NCBI GenBank assembly: GCA_007131895.1
Contig: SLPR01000456.1
Coordinates: forward strand, 1-8,036
DNA: 8,036 nt
DNA from: Bacteroidales bacterium
GTDB taxonomy: Bacteria; Bacteroidota; Bacteroidia; Bacteroidales; UBA7960
Reading direction: 5' to 3'
Below the pieces are notes generated by a model that did no database searches, was not told the origin of the DNA, and saw only the letters and a list, made by a program, of their open reading frames with translations. Both the position numbers and the translations under genes were made by a program. How positions within the stretch are numbered: position 1 is the first letter of the stretch; each line of letters begins with the position of its first letter. Positions 1 through 7,272 of this stretch are shown in pieces.

Positions 1-355
1 AAAATAAAAACAACTAAAAAACTAATAAAAAATCTCTTTTGCATTTAAATAAAAATTTAAGGTGAATAATAATAATATTACTAAAATTGTAATCCAATCA
101 AATATAAAGATACTAATGTAAGTAAAGATACAAAAAAATCGGTTTATAAAAGCAGATATTCAAACAGCTTCAAGTCAGACCAATGAGTTGACAAATTCAA
201 CATATCTGTCACAAATCAACATTTAACCTCAATTAACTTCGACCAAAAAAACAAACCACCATAAGTCTTGTTTAAGATTTTGGCTGAAATTATTAGTTTT
301 TAAGCTTCTGCCCGAAATTATCCATATCCTCATTCATAAACAATCCATAGCATCC
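1..355. other. AT-rich non-coding leader upstream of the receptor gene
   Basis: I find no credible gene, tRNA or long repeat here. The first 150 bases or so are extremely A/T-rich, and stop codons are frequent in every frame. On the minus strand, positions 99-106 read TATATTTG, a perfect match to the Bacteroidota -7 element TAnnTTTG, but no -33 TTTG lies at the usual spacing, so a leftward promoter is only a possibility. On the plus strand the best matches to the -7 element (82-89, TAAAATTG; 275-282, AGATTTTG) each carry one mismatch and lack a good partner box. I therefore cannot place the promoter of the receptor gene with confidence. Confidence 0.6.
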
Positions 356-2704
356 GTGTTCAAATCCTCCATAACTTTAATTATTTTGCTGATTTCACTT
401 TCTGCGTGGGCCGACACACGTGTGAAGCTCAGTGGAACGGTTCGCGACGGCTCCACCGGGGAGCTGCTAACAGGGGTAAATGTATTTTTACCCAAAACCC
501 AAAGGGGTGCAGTTACCGGATTTGATGGCGATTATTCTCTGCTGATTGAAAAAGGTGAGCATACCATTATCTTTTCGTTTATCGGCTACCAAAGACTGGA
601 AAAGACAATACGGGTAGAAGATGACATGACACTGGACGTAGAGCTTGGCAATGGAGGAATCAGGCTTTCAGAAGTGGTGGTTTCAGGACAACGAACCAAT
701 CGCAATGTGGAAAGAGCCGAGATGAGTACTGTAACCCTTGATATCGAGACCATAAGAAATATCCCGGCTTTTCTGGGAGAAGTGGATATCTTGCGTACCA
801 TCCAGCTGTTGCCCGGGGTACAATCGGCGGGAGACGGCAATACAGGTTTTTTTGTCAGAGGTGGCAATGCAGATCAAAATCTCGTTTTACTGGATGACGC
901 AGTGGTTTTTAATGCCTCGCACCTTTTCAACTTTTTTTCAGTTTTTAATGCAGATGCCATAAAAGATCTCAAACTATACAAAGGAGGCATTCACCCTGAA
1001 TACGGTGGAAGACTATCCTCTGTGCTCGACATTGGAATGAAAGAGGGCGACATGAACCAGTACAAAATGACCGGCGGCATAGGCCTGATATCCAGCAGAC
1101 TCACAATAGATGGCCCACTACAATATGGAAGAAGTGCTTTTATGGTTTCGGGCAGGCGCACCTATGCCGATTTGTTTCTTAAGCTCTCTTCCGATGAAAA
1201 CCAACGCAACACCCAGCTTTTCTTTTATGATTTAAACGGGAAGATGAACTATGTTTTTGATGACAAAAACCGCCTTTTTCTGTCAGGATATTACGGTCGC
1301 GATGTAACCCTGTTCAGTGAGTTCTTTGGTTTCGACTGGGGAAATGCAACAGCAAGCCTGCGCTGGAACAGACTGGTTTCGGAAAGATTCTTTTCAGACT
1401 TTTCGCTGCTTTACAGCAATTATCAGTTCAACATTACAGGCGATATCGGGCCCGCCAGTTTTCGATGGAACTCCATGCTGAACAATCTGAACTTAAAATC
1501 CGATTTTACCTTTTTAGCCAGTGAGAACAGCACCCTAACCTTTGGTCTCCAGAGCATTTACCACAACCTCGACCCCGGAACCATTCAGGCAAAAATTGAG
1601 GGAGCAGCCTCCGCAACGTTCAATCTCACCCCTGCCAACGGACTGGAGCATGGCCTTTACATCAACCATGAACAAACCTTATGGGATAACAGGCTGGTGA
1701 TTGTTTATGGCATCCGGGGGTCGGTTTTCCAGGTCATGGGCCCGGGCAAACAATACATCTTCGACAAGTCGGATCCCCTAAGATGGGAAGTAACCGACTC
1801 CATCTCTCTGTCATCCGGCAATTTCTACGACACGTTTTCAGCACTGGAGCCAAGATTAAGCTTCAGGTACAAATTCAACGAAGAGAGCTCAATAAAAGGA
1901 AGTTACAACCGGATGACACAGTACATTCAACAGGCCCAAAGTGCACAGTCGGTGGCGCCCTATGATGTATGGTATTCTGCCAGCAACAACATTCCTCCCC
2001 AACAGGCCGATCAGGTGGCACTGGGCTATTTCCGGAATTTCTTTTCCGACATGATTGAATCATCAGTAGAATTCTACTACAAAGACTTCAAAAATATTAC
2101 CGATGTGGTTGATAACGGAGATATTCTGGGGAATGAGTTTCTGGAAGGACAATTGAGAACCGGAAACGGATGGGCCTATGGAGCAGAGTTTCTGATTCAG
2201 AAAGAGAGTGGCCCGGTGAGTGGATTTTTAGGCTATACGTGGGCCATTGCCAAAAGAAAGATTGAAGATATCAATGAAGGCAAGGCCTATTATGCCCCCA
2301 ACGACAGACGTCATGATCTGAGCTTAAGCGGCAATTATGAAATCAGCAGGAGATGGAGTGCCGGAATGAGTTTCGTGTATGCCACAGGTAACGCATTTAC
2401 ACTTCCGGTGGGAAAAATGTATTATCAGGGTGCTTTTGCACCTATATACGCAGAACGCAACTCAAGCCGCTTGCCCGACTATCACAGGATGGATTTGTCT
2501 GTGACCTACACACCCGTGCTGAGAGACAAAGACAGGCGCAGATTCAAAAGCAGCTGGAATTTTTCGCTGTTCAACGTGTATGGCCGGGCCAACCCCATTT
2601 CGGTCTCTTTTGCTGAAAATTCAAACCGACCCGGGGTGCCCAACTCATCGTTCTTTTATATTCCCGGACCTATACCGGCCATAACGTGGAATTTTAATTT
2701 CTAA
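356..2704 (+). CDS. TonB-dependent outer-membrane receptor with N-terminal carboxypeptidase-regulatory-like domain
   Basis: This is a 782-residue outer-membrane active transporter that would draw energy from TonB-ExbB-ExbD to import an unknown ligand. Visible parts, in order, are a signal peptide (1-19, cut likely after SAWA), a CarboxypepD_reg-like beta-sandwich (about 22-100, with TGELLTGVNV and FIGY), a TonB-box-like LSEVVVSG (104-111), a plug domain (about 120-232, with LPGVQ, FVRGG and LLDDAVV), and a beta-barrel to the end. The last residue is Phe (ITWNFNF), as expected for a BAM-assembled barrel. No STN domain is present, which argues against sigma/anti-sigma transduction of the FecA type. 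The start is GTG; no in-frame ATG lies just upstream and the signal peptide begins immediately, so I accept it, although a rare ATT at 332 cannot be excluded. The next gene is a DUF4249 lipoprotein, a partner I recall as common for such receptors. The substrate cannot be read from the sequence. Confidence 0.93.
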   Translation: MFKSSITLIILLISLSAWADTRVKLSGTVRDGSTGELLTGVNVFLPKTQRGAVTGFDGDYSLLIEKGEHTIIFSFIGYQRLEKTIRVEDDMTLDVELGNGGIRLSEVVVSGQRTNRNVERAEMSTVTLDIETIRNIPAFLGEVDILRTIQLLPGVQSAGDGNTGFFVRGGNADQNLVLLDDAVVFNASHLFNFFSVFNADAIKDLKLYKGGIHPEYGGRLSSVLDIGMKEGDMNQYKMTGGIGLISSRLTIDGPLQYGRSAFMVSGRRTYADLFLKLSSDENQRNTQLFFYDLNGKMNYVFDDKNRLFLSGYYGRDVTLFSEFFGFDWGNATASLRWNRLVSERFFSDFSLLYSNYQFNITGDIGPASFRWNSMLNNLNLKSDFTFLASENSTLTFGLQSIYHNLDPGTIQAKIEGAASATFNLTPANGLEHGLYINHEQTLWDNRLVIVYGIRGSVFQVMGPGKQYIFDKSDPLRWEVTDSISLSSGNFYDTFSALEPRLSFRYKFNEESSIKGSYNRMTQYIQQAQSAQSVAPYDVWYSASNNIPPQQADQVALGYFRNFFSDMIESSVEFYYKDFKNITDVVDNGDILGNEFLEGQLRTGNGWAYGAEFLIQKESGPVSGFLGYTWAIAKRKIEDINEGKAYYAPNDRRHDLSLSGNYEISRRWSAGMSFVYATGNAFTLPVGKMYYQGAFAPIYAERNSSRLPDYHRMDLSVTYTPVLRDKDRRRFKSSWNFSLFNVYGRANPISVSFAENSNRPGVPNSSFFYIPGPIPAITWNFNF

Positions 2705-2721
2705 AGAGGAATGAGAGATGG

Positions 2722-2742
2722 GAGACCAGAGACCGGAGATAA
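2722..2742. repeat. Short tandem GAGACC-type heptamer repeat
   Basis: Just after the receptor stop codon there are three degenerate heptamers in a row: GAGACCA (2722-2728), GAGACCG (2729-2735) and GAGATAA (2736-2742). They are preceded by a related purine-rich stretch, GAGAGATGG. This is directly visible. Purine-rich runs of this sort occur between genes in some Bacteroidota genomes as I recall, but I cannot say what this one does. It lies beside the palindromic doublet at 2750-2837 and may have the same origin. Confidence 0.45.
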
Positions 2743-2749
2743 TTTTTCC

Positions 2750-2837
2750 AGCCCGGTTGGGACTTTAAGTTCCCGTCCGGGCTAATAAAAAGCTCCTCAT
2801 TTTAGTCCGGAGGCGAGCTGAAAGTCGCCACCGGACG
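2750..2837. repeat. Inverted pair of REP-like palindromes (two related hairpins)
   Basis: Two hairpin units of 38 bases lie in opposite orientation, 2750-2787 and the complement of 2800-2837, separated by 12 bases. Aligned without gaps they match at 28 of 38 positions. Unit 1 has arms AGCCCGG/CCGGGCT and GGGA/TCCC; unit 2 has GTCCGG/CCGGAC and GGCGA/TCGCC. Counting along the unit, pair 3-32 is C-G in one and T-A in the other, pair 11-24 is G-C versus C-G, and pair 9-26 is T-G versus G-C. A T-T mismatch at 8-27 and a bulge at 21 are shared. This pattern resembles REP doublets (BIMEs). Neither hairpin is followed by a T-run, so they are not standard terminators. They sit inside the likely receptor-DUF4249 transcript and could affect mRNA stability or the relative output of the two genes (inference). 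Confidence 0.7.
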
Positions 2838-2882
2838 AGGGAAGAAACAGATAGTTTTAAGAAAATAATTCAATAAGTGGAA

Positions 2883-3749
2883 ATGATGTTTTTCAGAAAA
2901 ATACAACAATTGCTTTTAATAATGGCAGGAATGCTGGTCTGGACTTCCTGCGAAAAGGATGTAATTCTCGACCTTTCCGATGTTGAAGGGCAATACGTTA
3001 TTGTAGAGGCCAATATAACCGACGGCGAGAAAATTCAATGGGTTAAGCTCTCCTATTCTTCATCCTATTATGATGTAACCCGTGGACAGGGGATTAACAA
3101 TGCATCAGTAAAAATTGAAAGTGGAGACGATGTATTTATTTTCGAGCAGTGGAATCCGGATACCCTGCCAGGATATTATTACAATACAGAAATCTCACAA
3201 CAGCTGGAAGAGAAAATCTATGAACTTTCCATTGAGGTAGAAGGAGAAAAATTCACAGCCTTCAGCGAGCTACGACCGGTTCCCTCCATGGATTCTCTCA
3301 GCATCAAAATCAATCCCTTTTCATCACTGGGGTTTACGCAGGATACCATTTATGATATTTTTGTTCATTTCCGGGATTTACCCACAGAGGGAAATTACTA
3401 TCTTTTCAACTACGCTCTAAATGACACATTGCAAACGCCCCGACCCACGGATAAAGGTCTTGTAAGCGACGAAAATCTTGAGGAAACAGTTTCTCTGGCA
3501 ATTTTCAATATCAATAGAAATAATCTCAAAGATGGGGATGTAATTACACTGGAAATCAGAAGCATTTCAAGAGAGAATTTTGACTTTTACAACATCTTCT
3601 TTTTTCAGACCGATTTATCGGGCAACCCTTTTGCAGGAGCACCCCCGGCCAATATCCCTACCAATTTAAGCGAGGGGGCCAGAGGTTTCTTCCAGGTTTC
3701 GGCCACGGGCAGGAAGAGCATTATCTTTCATAATGAGAATCTTGAATAA
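2883..3749 (+). CDS. DUF4249 family outer-membrane lipoprotein
   Basis: This is a predicted lipoprotein of about 288 residues that I assign to the Bacteroidota DUF4249 family. A basic and hydrophobic signal (FFRKIQQLLLIMAGMLVW) ends in a lipobox-like LVWTSC, with the lipidated Cys at residue 23. The sequence after it (CEKDVILDLSD, then QYVIVEANITDGE) is typical of the family as I recall it. The charged residues just after Cys would suit export to the cell surface in Bacteroidota. The frame also permits GTG at 2877, but tandem ATGs at 2883 and 2886 are better starts; I chose 2883. The body is beta-rich and I recognise no catalytic motif. The gene follows the receptor after 172 bases on the same strand, so it may serve as a surface partner, loosely like SusD beside SusC, although the two families are not known to be related. 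Its role is unknown. Confidence 0.85.
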   Translation: MMFFRKIQQLLLIMAGMLVWTSCEKDVILDLSDVEGQYVIVEANITDGEKIQWVKLSYSSSYYDVTRGQGINNASVKIESGDDVFIFEQWNPDTLPGYYYNTEISQQLEEKIYELSIEVEGEKFTAFSELRPVPSMDSLSIKINPFSSLGFTQDTIYDIFVHFRDLPTEGNYYLFNYALNDTLQTPRPTDKGLVSDENLEETVSLAIFNINRNNLKDGDVITLEIRSISRENFDFYNIFFFQTDLSGNPFAGAPPANIPTNLSEGARGFFQVSATGRKSIIFHNENLE

Positions 3750-3780
3750 TCATTGGTTTTCGATGAAATTTGTTGAAGAT

Positions 3781-3854
3781 AGACTTCTCACTGCGTTCGA
3801 AGTGACAGAGAGTTCGTTTTTTGTGTGGTGGGTCTGGGGCGAAGCGAGAGATCT
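3781..3854. repeat. Intergenic repeat element with imperfect terminal inverted repeats
   Basis: The left arm (3781-3806, beginning AGACTTCTCACTGCGTTCGA) and the complement of the right arm (about 3829-3854, beginning AGATCTCTCGCTTCG) match at 13 of their first 20 positions, giving an element of about 74 bases with inverted ends. Read on the minus strand the left arm encodes CHFERSEKS, a peptide I recall from many spurious predicted proteins in Bacteroidota, where sequences close to this one recur between genes. It is probably a small non-autonomous (MITE-like) or REP-like repeat. It lies between the DUF4249 gene and the promoter of the dehydrogenase gene. I see no target-site duplication that I could defend. 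Confidence 0.6.
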
Positions 3855-3866
3855 CGAATTTATAAC

Positions 3867-3896
3867 CTTGCAATAGTGTTAAATAATGTAATTTTG
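3867..3896 (+). promoter_or_regulatory. Bacteroidota-type promoter of the alcohol dehydrogenase gene
   Basis: The sequence TAATTTTG at 3889-3896 fits the Bacteroidota -7 consensus TAnnTTTG exactly. A -33-like CTTG (3867-3870) stands 18 bases upstream, close to the usual spacing of about 19. Transcription would start near 3901-3904, only some 6-9 bases before the ATG at 3910. Such a short leader is a weak point of the call. No Shine-Dalgarno sequence is visible, as is common in this phylum. Confidence 0.45.
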
Positions 3897-3909
3897 TAAA
3901 AAAAGAACT

Positions 3910-5058
3910 ATGGAAAATTTTGTATGGTATAATCCGGTTAAACTTCACTTTGGTGATGGAGTTACGGATAAAATCGGAAAAGTAACCGCAGAATTTGGTA
4001 ACCGGGTATTGCTTGTAACAGGCAAAGGCTCGGCAAAAGCCAGCGGGGCCTATGAACAGGTGGTTACCAGGCTGCAAAACGAGGGACTTACCATAACCGA
4101 ATATTCGGGAATAAAGTCCAATCCCATTGTGGAAGATGTGGATAAAGCTGCTGCATTGGGTAAAGAAAAAAAGATAGATGTTATTGTTGCCCTTGGCGGA
4201 GGCAGTGTAATTGACAGTGCCAAGACCATAAGCGTGGCCATGAAATATGATGGCCCGGCCTGGGATATTGTTACCGGTGTCCACAAACCCAAAGACAGCA
4301 CTCCCCTTATTGCAGTGCTCACCCTGGCAGCCACCGGCACAGAAATGAACCCGGTTGCTGTAGTGCAGAACAATTGCAAACAACAAAAAATCGGATTTGG
4401 CAACAGCCACATGTATCCCAGACACAGCTTTCTGGATCCCTCTTATACTTTTAGTGTTCCTAAAAACTACACTGCTTACGGAGTTGTAGACCTGATAGCC
4501 CACTCGCTGGAAGCATGGTTTGGAGAAGGCGACGCTACACTTTCCGACAGGTTTATCATTGCCATTATCAAAGAGGCCATGAAAAACGGGCCCGATTTGC
4601 TGGAAGACCTGGAAAACTATGATTTGCGGGCAAAGATTATGTATGCCGCTACCTGTGCCTTAAATGGCCTTACCTCATACGGCAAAAAGTCGGGCGACTG
4701 GGGTGTGCATGGCATCGGTCACAGCCTTTCTGTAGTGTACGATGTGCCCCACGGAGCATCACTTTCTATTGCCTACCCGGCCTGGATGAAACTGCAAAAG
4801 GACCGAATTCCCGAACGTATTCAGGATCTGGGAAAGGCCCTTTTTGAAATCAGTGAAGTTGACGATATTATTTACAAACTCGAATACCTTTTCAAAGCAC
4901 TGGGAAGTCCTGTCAGACTAAAAGACATCGACATCAAAATCAATGAAGGCAACACCCGCGAGCGATTGAAAAATGCCATGGTGGTAAGTAAAGTGGATGG
5001 TGTGGTACACAAGCTTACCCATCAGGATTATGAAACATTGCTGGACCTTATGGCCTGA
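3910..5058 (+). CDS. Iron-containing alcohol/aldehyde dehydrogenase (YqhD/BdhA type)
   Basis: This is a cytosolic, metal-dependent group III alcohol dehydrogenase of 382 residues, a normal length for the family, that interconverts alcohols and aldehydes with NAD(P)H. The N-terminal nucleotide-binding half shows LLVTGKGSAKASG (34-46) and GGGSVIDSAK (96-105), followed by TLAATGTEMN (138-147). The all-helical metal-binding half carries Asp194 and His198 (GVVDLIAHSLE), His267 and His271 (VHGIGH) and His281 (VPHGAS). Asp194, His198, His267 and His281 fall at the same numbers as the metal ligands I recall for E. coli YqhD, so the site looks intact. The GKGS turn near residue 38 resembles the GGGS of NADPH-dependent YqhD, making NADPH plausible (inference). 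The gene appears to stand alone, with its own promoter and a strong terminator. It probably serves fermentative redox balance or aldehyde detoxification; the substrate is unknown. Confidence 0.93.
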   Translation: MENFVWYNPVKLHFGDGVTDKIGKVTAEFGNRVLLVTGKGSAKASGAYEQVVTRLQNEGLTITEYSGIKSNPIVEDVDKAAALGKEKKIDVIVALGGGSVIDSAKTISVAMKYDGPAWDIVTGVHKPKDSTPLIAVLTLAATGTEMNPVAVVQNNCKQQKIGFGNSHMYPRHSFLDPSYTFSVPKNYTAYGVVDLIAHSLEAWFGEGDATLSDRFIIAIIKEAMKNGPDLLEDLENYDLRAKIMYAATCALNGLTSYGKKSGDWGVHGIGHSLSVVYDVPHGASLSIAYPAWMKLQKDRIPERIQDLGKALFEISEVDDIIYKLEYLFKALGSPVRLKDIDIKINEGNTRERLKNAMVVSKVDGVVHKLTHQDYETLLDLMA

Positions 5059-5089
5059 AAAACAAAGTATACAAGAAAAACCAAAGTTG

Positions 5090-5127
5090 GGCTGGAGTAT
5101 AACGAATTACTCCAGCCTTATTTTTTT
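5090..5127 (+). terminator. Strong intrinsic terminator between convergent genes
   Basis: A perfect 10-bp stem, GGCTGGAGTA (5090-5099) with TACTCCAGCC (5108-5117), encloses an 8-base loop and is followed at once by TTATTTTTTT (5118-5127). It lies 31 bases after the dehydrogenase stop codon and should end that transcript. The left flank is A-rich (GAAAAACCAAAG), so it may also work, less strongly, for the opposing gene. Its right arm overlaps the last codons and the stop of that gene. Confidence 0.9.
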
Positions 5128-6720
5128 ATCCGAAGGATATCGTACCGAATACCGGAACGGTTTGCGGACGGTTTCCCCGGGAGCTATCTCCAGTCGCCAT
5201 GTCAGGATTCCTGTAGATTCAAGATGAGAAGCACCTGATTTCTCTTCAAGGGTTATCTGTATATCGGCATCGGTGGTTACCGGAATCTGGTCTTTGATTT
5301 CAATATTTACAGGTACGTTTTTCCCGTTTCTCACTACGATGTTCCAGGCAACAGTTTCGGTGGTTCGCCGCCCCAGCATCCCTTTACGGGAATACTCCGT
5401 CAACCTTTCGCGCTCAACAGCCACACTGCGGTCGGTACCCAACGACACTTCAAGGGTATCAGCGGTTTGCTCCGGATTGATGAAGGTACTTCCTACCCAG
5501 GAGTCTTCAAAGAATACACCCATTGGCCCGGGCAGTATCACAAAATCTTCCCATTGGGTGATGCGGGCAACCAGAAATGCATCCCGTTCAACCCTGGGAA
5601 CAGCAAACCAGGTAAACTGGGCAGGCAATTCATCCCTGAGCACTTCTATCATCAGATCATCAGCACCCGACATAATGTTATACGGGGTATCGATAAAATA
5701 TTCACGGGTGGTATGGGTTTGAGTCGCGACAGTAATACCTGCCACGGAACCTGCAAGAGCGTCTTCGACTATTTCATCCTCTGCAATAACGATATGAAGA
5801 GGAAAAGCCTCAGTATCCATCATGATGGATTCTTTGAGCCGGCTTCTTTGGGCAGCACCATAGGGTAAAGGCTCCACATACCTTAAAAACCATGTACTCA
5901 ATGAAGGAACCACCCTGCTATCCAGCGGATTGGCAGTAGAAAGGGTCAGGCGAATGTTTTCCCAGTCTTCGCCGGTATTTTGTCTTACTGAGGCTTTCAT
6001 GAGCATTTCAACGGGCTTTTGGGTATCCTCAGCCCGGATATCATACAAGGCATTCCATCCGGCACTTCGGGTTATATATGAGAATTCAAACTGCCCTCTT
6101 GCACTGCGTGCAGCAGACACCGTAACTACCACCTCCCCCACATTGACATTCTGCTCAGACCCCAACCTGGCAATTTGCTGCCTCAGGCGGTTCTGGCGAT
6201 CCTGCAGCTGCTGGATTTCTATACGGGTTTTCAGTTGAAGCTCTTTTACCTCGGTCATTCTTGACCGAAAAAAATCGGCCAGATTCTTCAGTTCCGCCGG
6301 CCTTACACCTGCTTCGCCTCCCATGCTTTTGTTTGCCAGCAGCAAAGCCTCCTCCTCCTGGTACACATTAAGCATAGCCTGCCTGTTGTTGAGGCGTTGG
6401 GTATAATATTCCAGACTATCTCTCAAAACCTTGAGCTCAGAGCTTACTTCAGGAGATCTGAGAAAATTGTTGCGATGACTTACCGACAGGATCGTAAAGG
6501 GACCGGAGCCTTTGACCTGAACACTGTTGGGGTCAATATCCATGGGCAAGCCGGTAAAAACAACTTCGTGAATACCTGGTTTCACCTCCGCAGTAGCAGT
6601 TCGGTGTATTTCAGCACCCCATAAAAATACCCTAACACTCTCCAGCCTGGAACTGATAGTGGCAGGTAATGCAGAATAGGACAGCACTGCAAATCCTAAA
6701 AAAAACAATATACGTTTCAT
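5107..6720 (-). CDS. MuiA-family secreted protein with DUF4140 and DUF4139 domains
   Basis: This 537-residue exported protein belongs to the 'mucoidy inhibitor MuiA' family, whose biochemical role is not established. The frame is open to 6750, but the ATG at 6720 gives a clean signal peptide (MKRILFFLGFAVLSYSALPA), so I chose it. After the signal come a DUF4140 region (about 25-120, with VRVFLWGAEIHRTATAEVKPG), a heptad-rich helical stretch likely to be a coiled coil (about 95-190), and the DUF4139 beta-domain (about 205-530, with SYITRSAGWNALYDIRA and NTGEDWENIRLTLSTANP). A variable linker (about 290-340) interrupts DUF4139. I see no membrane anchor or lipobox, so it is presumably periplasmic. 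It ends convergently against the dehydrogenase gene, inside the shared terminator. It lies 56 bases after the holin-like gene and may be co-transcribed with it. The family call is firm; the function is not. Confidence 0.88.
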   Translation of the reverse strand: MKRILFFLGFAVLSYSALPATISSRLESVRVFLWGAEIHRTATAEVKPGIHEVVFTGLPMDIDPNSVQVKGSGPFTILSVSHRNNFLRSPEVSSELKVLRDSLEYYTQRLNNRQAMLNVYQEEEALLLANKSMGGEAGVRPAELKNLADFFRSRMTEVKELQLKTRIEIQQLQDRQNRLRQQIARLGSEQNVNVGEVVVTVSAARSARGQFEFSYITRSAGWNALYDIRAEDTQKPVEMLMKASVRQNTGEDWENIRLTLSTANPLDSRVVPSLSTWFLRYVEPLPYGAAQRSRLKESIMMDTEAFPLHIVIAEDEIVEDALAGSVAGITVATQTHTTREYFIDTPYNIMSGADDLMIEVLRDELPAQFTWFAVPRVERDAFLVARITQWEDFVILPGPMGVFFEDSWVGSTFINPEQTADTLEVSLGTDRSVAVERERLTEYSRKGMLGRRTTETVAWNIVVRNGKNVPVNIEIKDQIPVTTDADIQITLEEKSGASHLESTGILTWRLEIAPGETVRKPFRYSVRYPSDKKIRLE

Positions 6721-6776
6721 GGTATCAGGTATAAAAAACTTAAAAATCATTCATTACCGAAAAAACAATGCTGAAT

Positions 6777-7145
6777 TTATTCAAGGTGCCGGTTGCCCCG
6801 CGATTGGCGGCCCCTTACTGGTAGCGAAAGCAACCATGAAATCAGCGACAGAATTATACTGAACAGGATAGCAATCCAGAAGGTGGAAACAGAAAACCCG
6901 GTTACGAAATAGTCTGTGAGCATAATGATAAAAGCGTTGATGACCAGCAAAAACAACCCAAGACTAAGTACCGTTACAGGCAGGGTTAAAATTACCAGCA
7001 CTGGCTTAAGAATAGCATTGAGAATTCCCAGTACGAAGGCGACTACAATGGCCGTGAGGAAAGTATCTACAGATACTCCCGGCATAATGTGTGCTCCAAT
7101 AACTACTGCGAAAGCAGTAACAATTACTTTGATTAAAAAAAGCAT
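6777..7145 (-). CDS. Small membrane protein of the phage-holin-4 / YvlD family
   Basis: This is a 122-residue integral inner-membrane protein. About four hydrophobic helices are visible, near residues 2-19, 29-46, 50-75 and 88-108, with a short basic tail (RGRQSRGNRH) probably in the cytoplasm. The stretch LNAILKPVL followed by LTLPVTVLSLGLFLLVINA (about 42-71) is the hallmark of the PF04020 'phage holin family', which includes B. subtilis YvlD. Most members are chromosomal and single, and lysis activity is not established for them; here no endolysin, spanin or other phage gene is near. The ATG at 7145 starts directly in the first helix, which is normal for the family. It lies between the waaA fragment and the MuiA-like gene, all on the same strand. 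A role in the envelope is a guess from context. Confidence 0.88.
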   Translation of the reverse strand: MLFLIKVIVTAFAVVIGAHIMPGVSVDTFLTAIVVAFVLGILNAILKPVLVILTLPVTVLSLGLFLLVINAFIIMLTDYFVTGFSVSTFWIAILFSIILSLISWLLSLPVRGRQSRGNRHLE

Positions 7146-7221
7146 AATTTTCAGGTTTAGGAGTTTAGATTTTGATAGGTTAAGAGCAGTTACATAAAGA
7201 AATCAGGAAATGAAAAATTCG

Positions 7222-7261
7222 TTTACCCGTCATTGTTGCATGTATCATGCCCGGACGTAAA
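7222..7261 (-). terminator. Possible weak terminator after waaA
   Basis: On the minus strand, 11 bases after the waaA stop codon, TTTACGTC can pair with GAC plus GTAAA across a two-base bulge, enclosing an inner GCATG-ATA-CATGC hairpin (7238-7250). A TTTTT run follows a few bases after the outer stem. The structure is imperfect and the T-run is short, so this could be partial termination or chance. If real, it would separate waaA from the holin-like gene. Confidence 0.3.
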
Positions 7262-7272
7262 GCCATCTTCCA

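Noticed and set aside
2750..2837. Hairpins read as a terminator between the receptor and lipoprotein genes
   Set aside because: The stems are strong but neither is followed by a T-run on either strand, and the two units are related inverted copies, which a repeat element explains better.
3721..4503. 260-codon open frame on the minus strand
   Set aside because: It lies opposite the clearly real dehydrogenase gene and the intergenic repeat. Its only familiar peptide, HFERSEKS, comes from the repeat. It has no domain that I recognise.
5273..6238. Several plus-strand open frames of 100-150 codons
   Set aside because: All are opposite the MuiA-like gene, have no recognisable domain, and show composition expected from the complement of a coding frame.
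6777..7145. Holin-like gene as evidence of a prophage or lysis cassette
   Set aside because: Chromosomal members of this family are widespread, and no endolysin, spanin, integrase or structural phage gene is present in the window.
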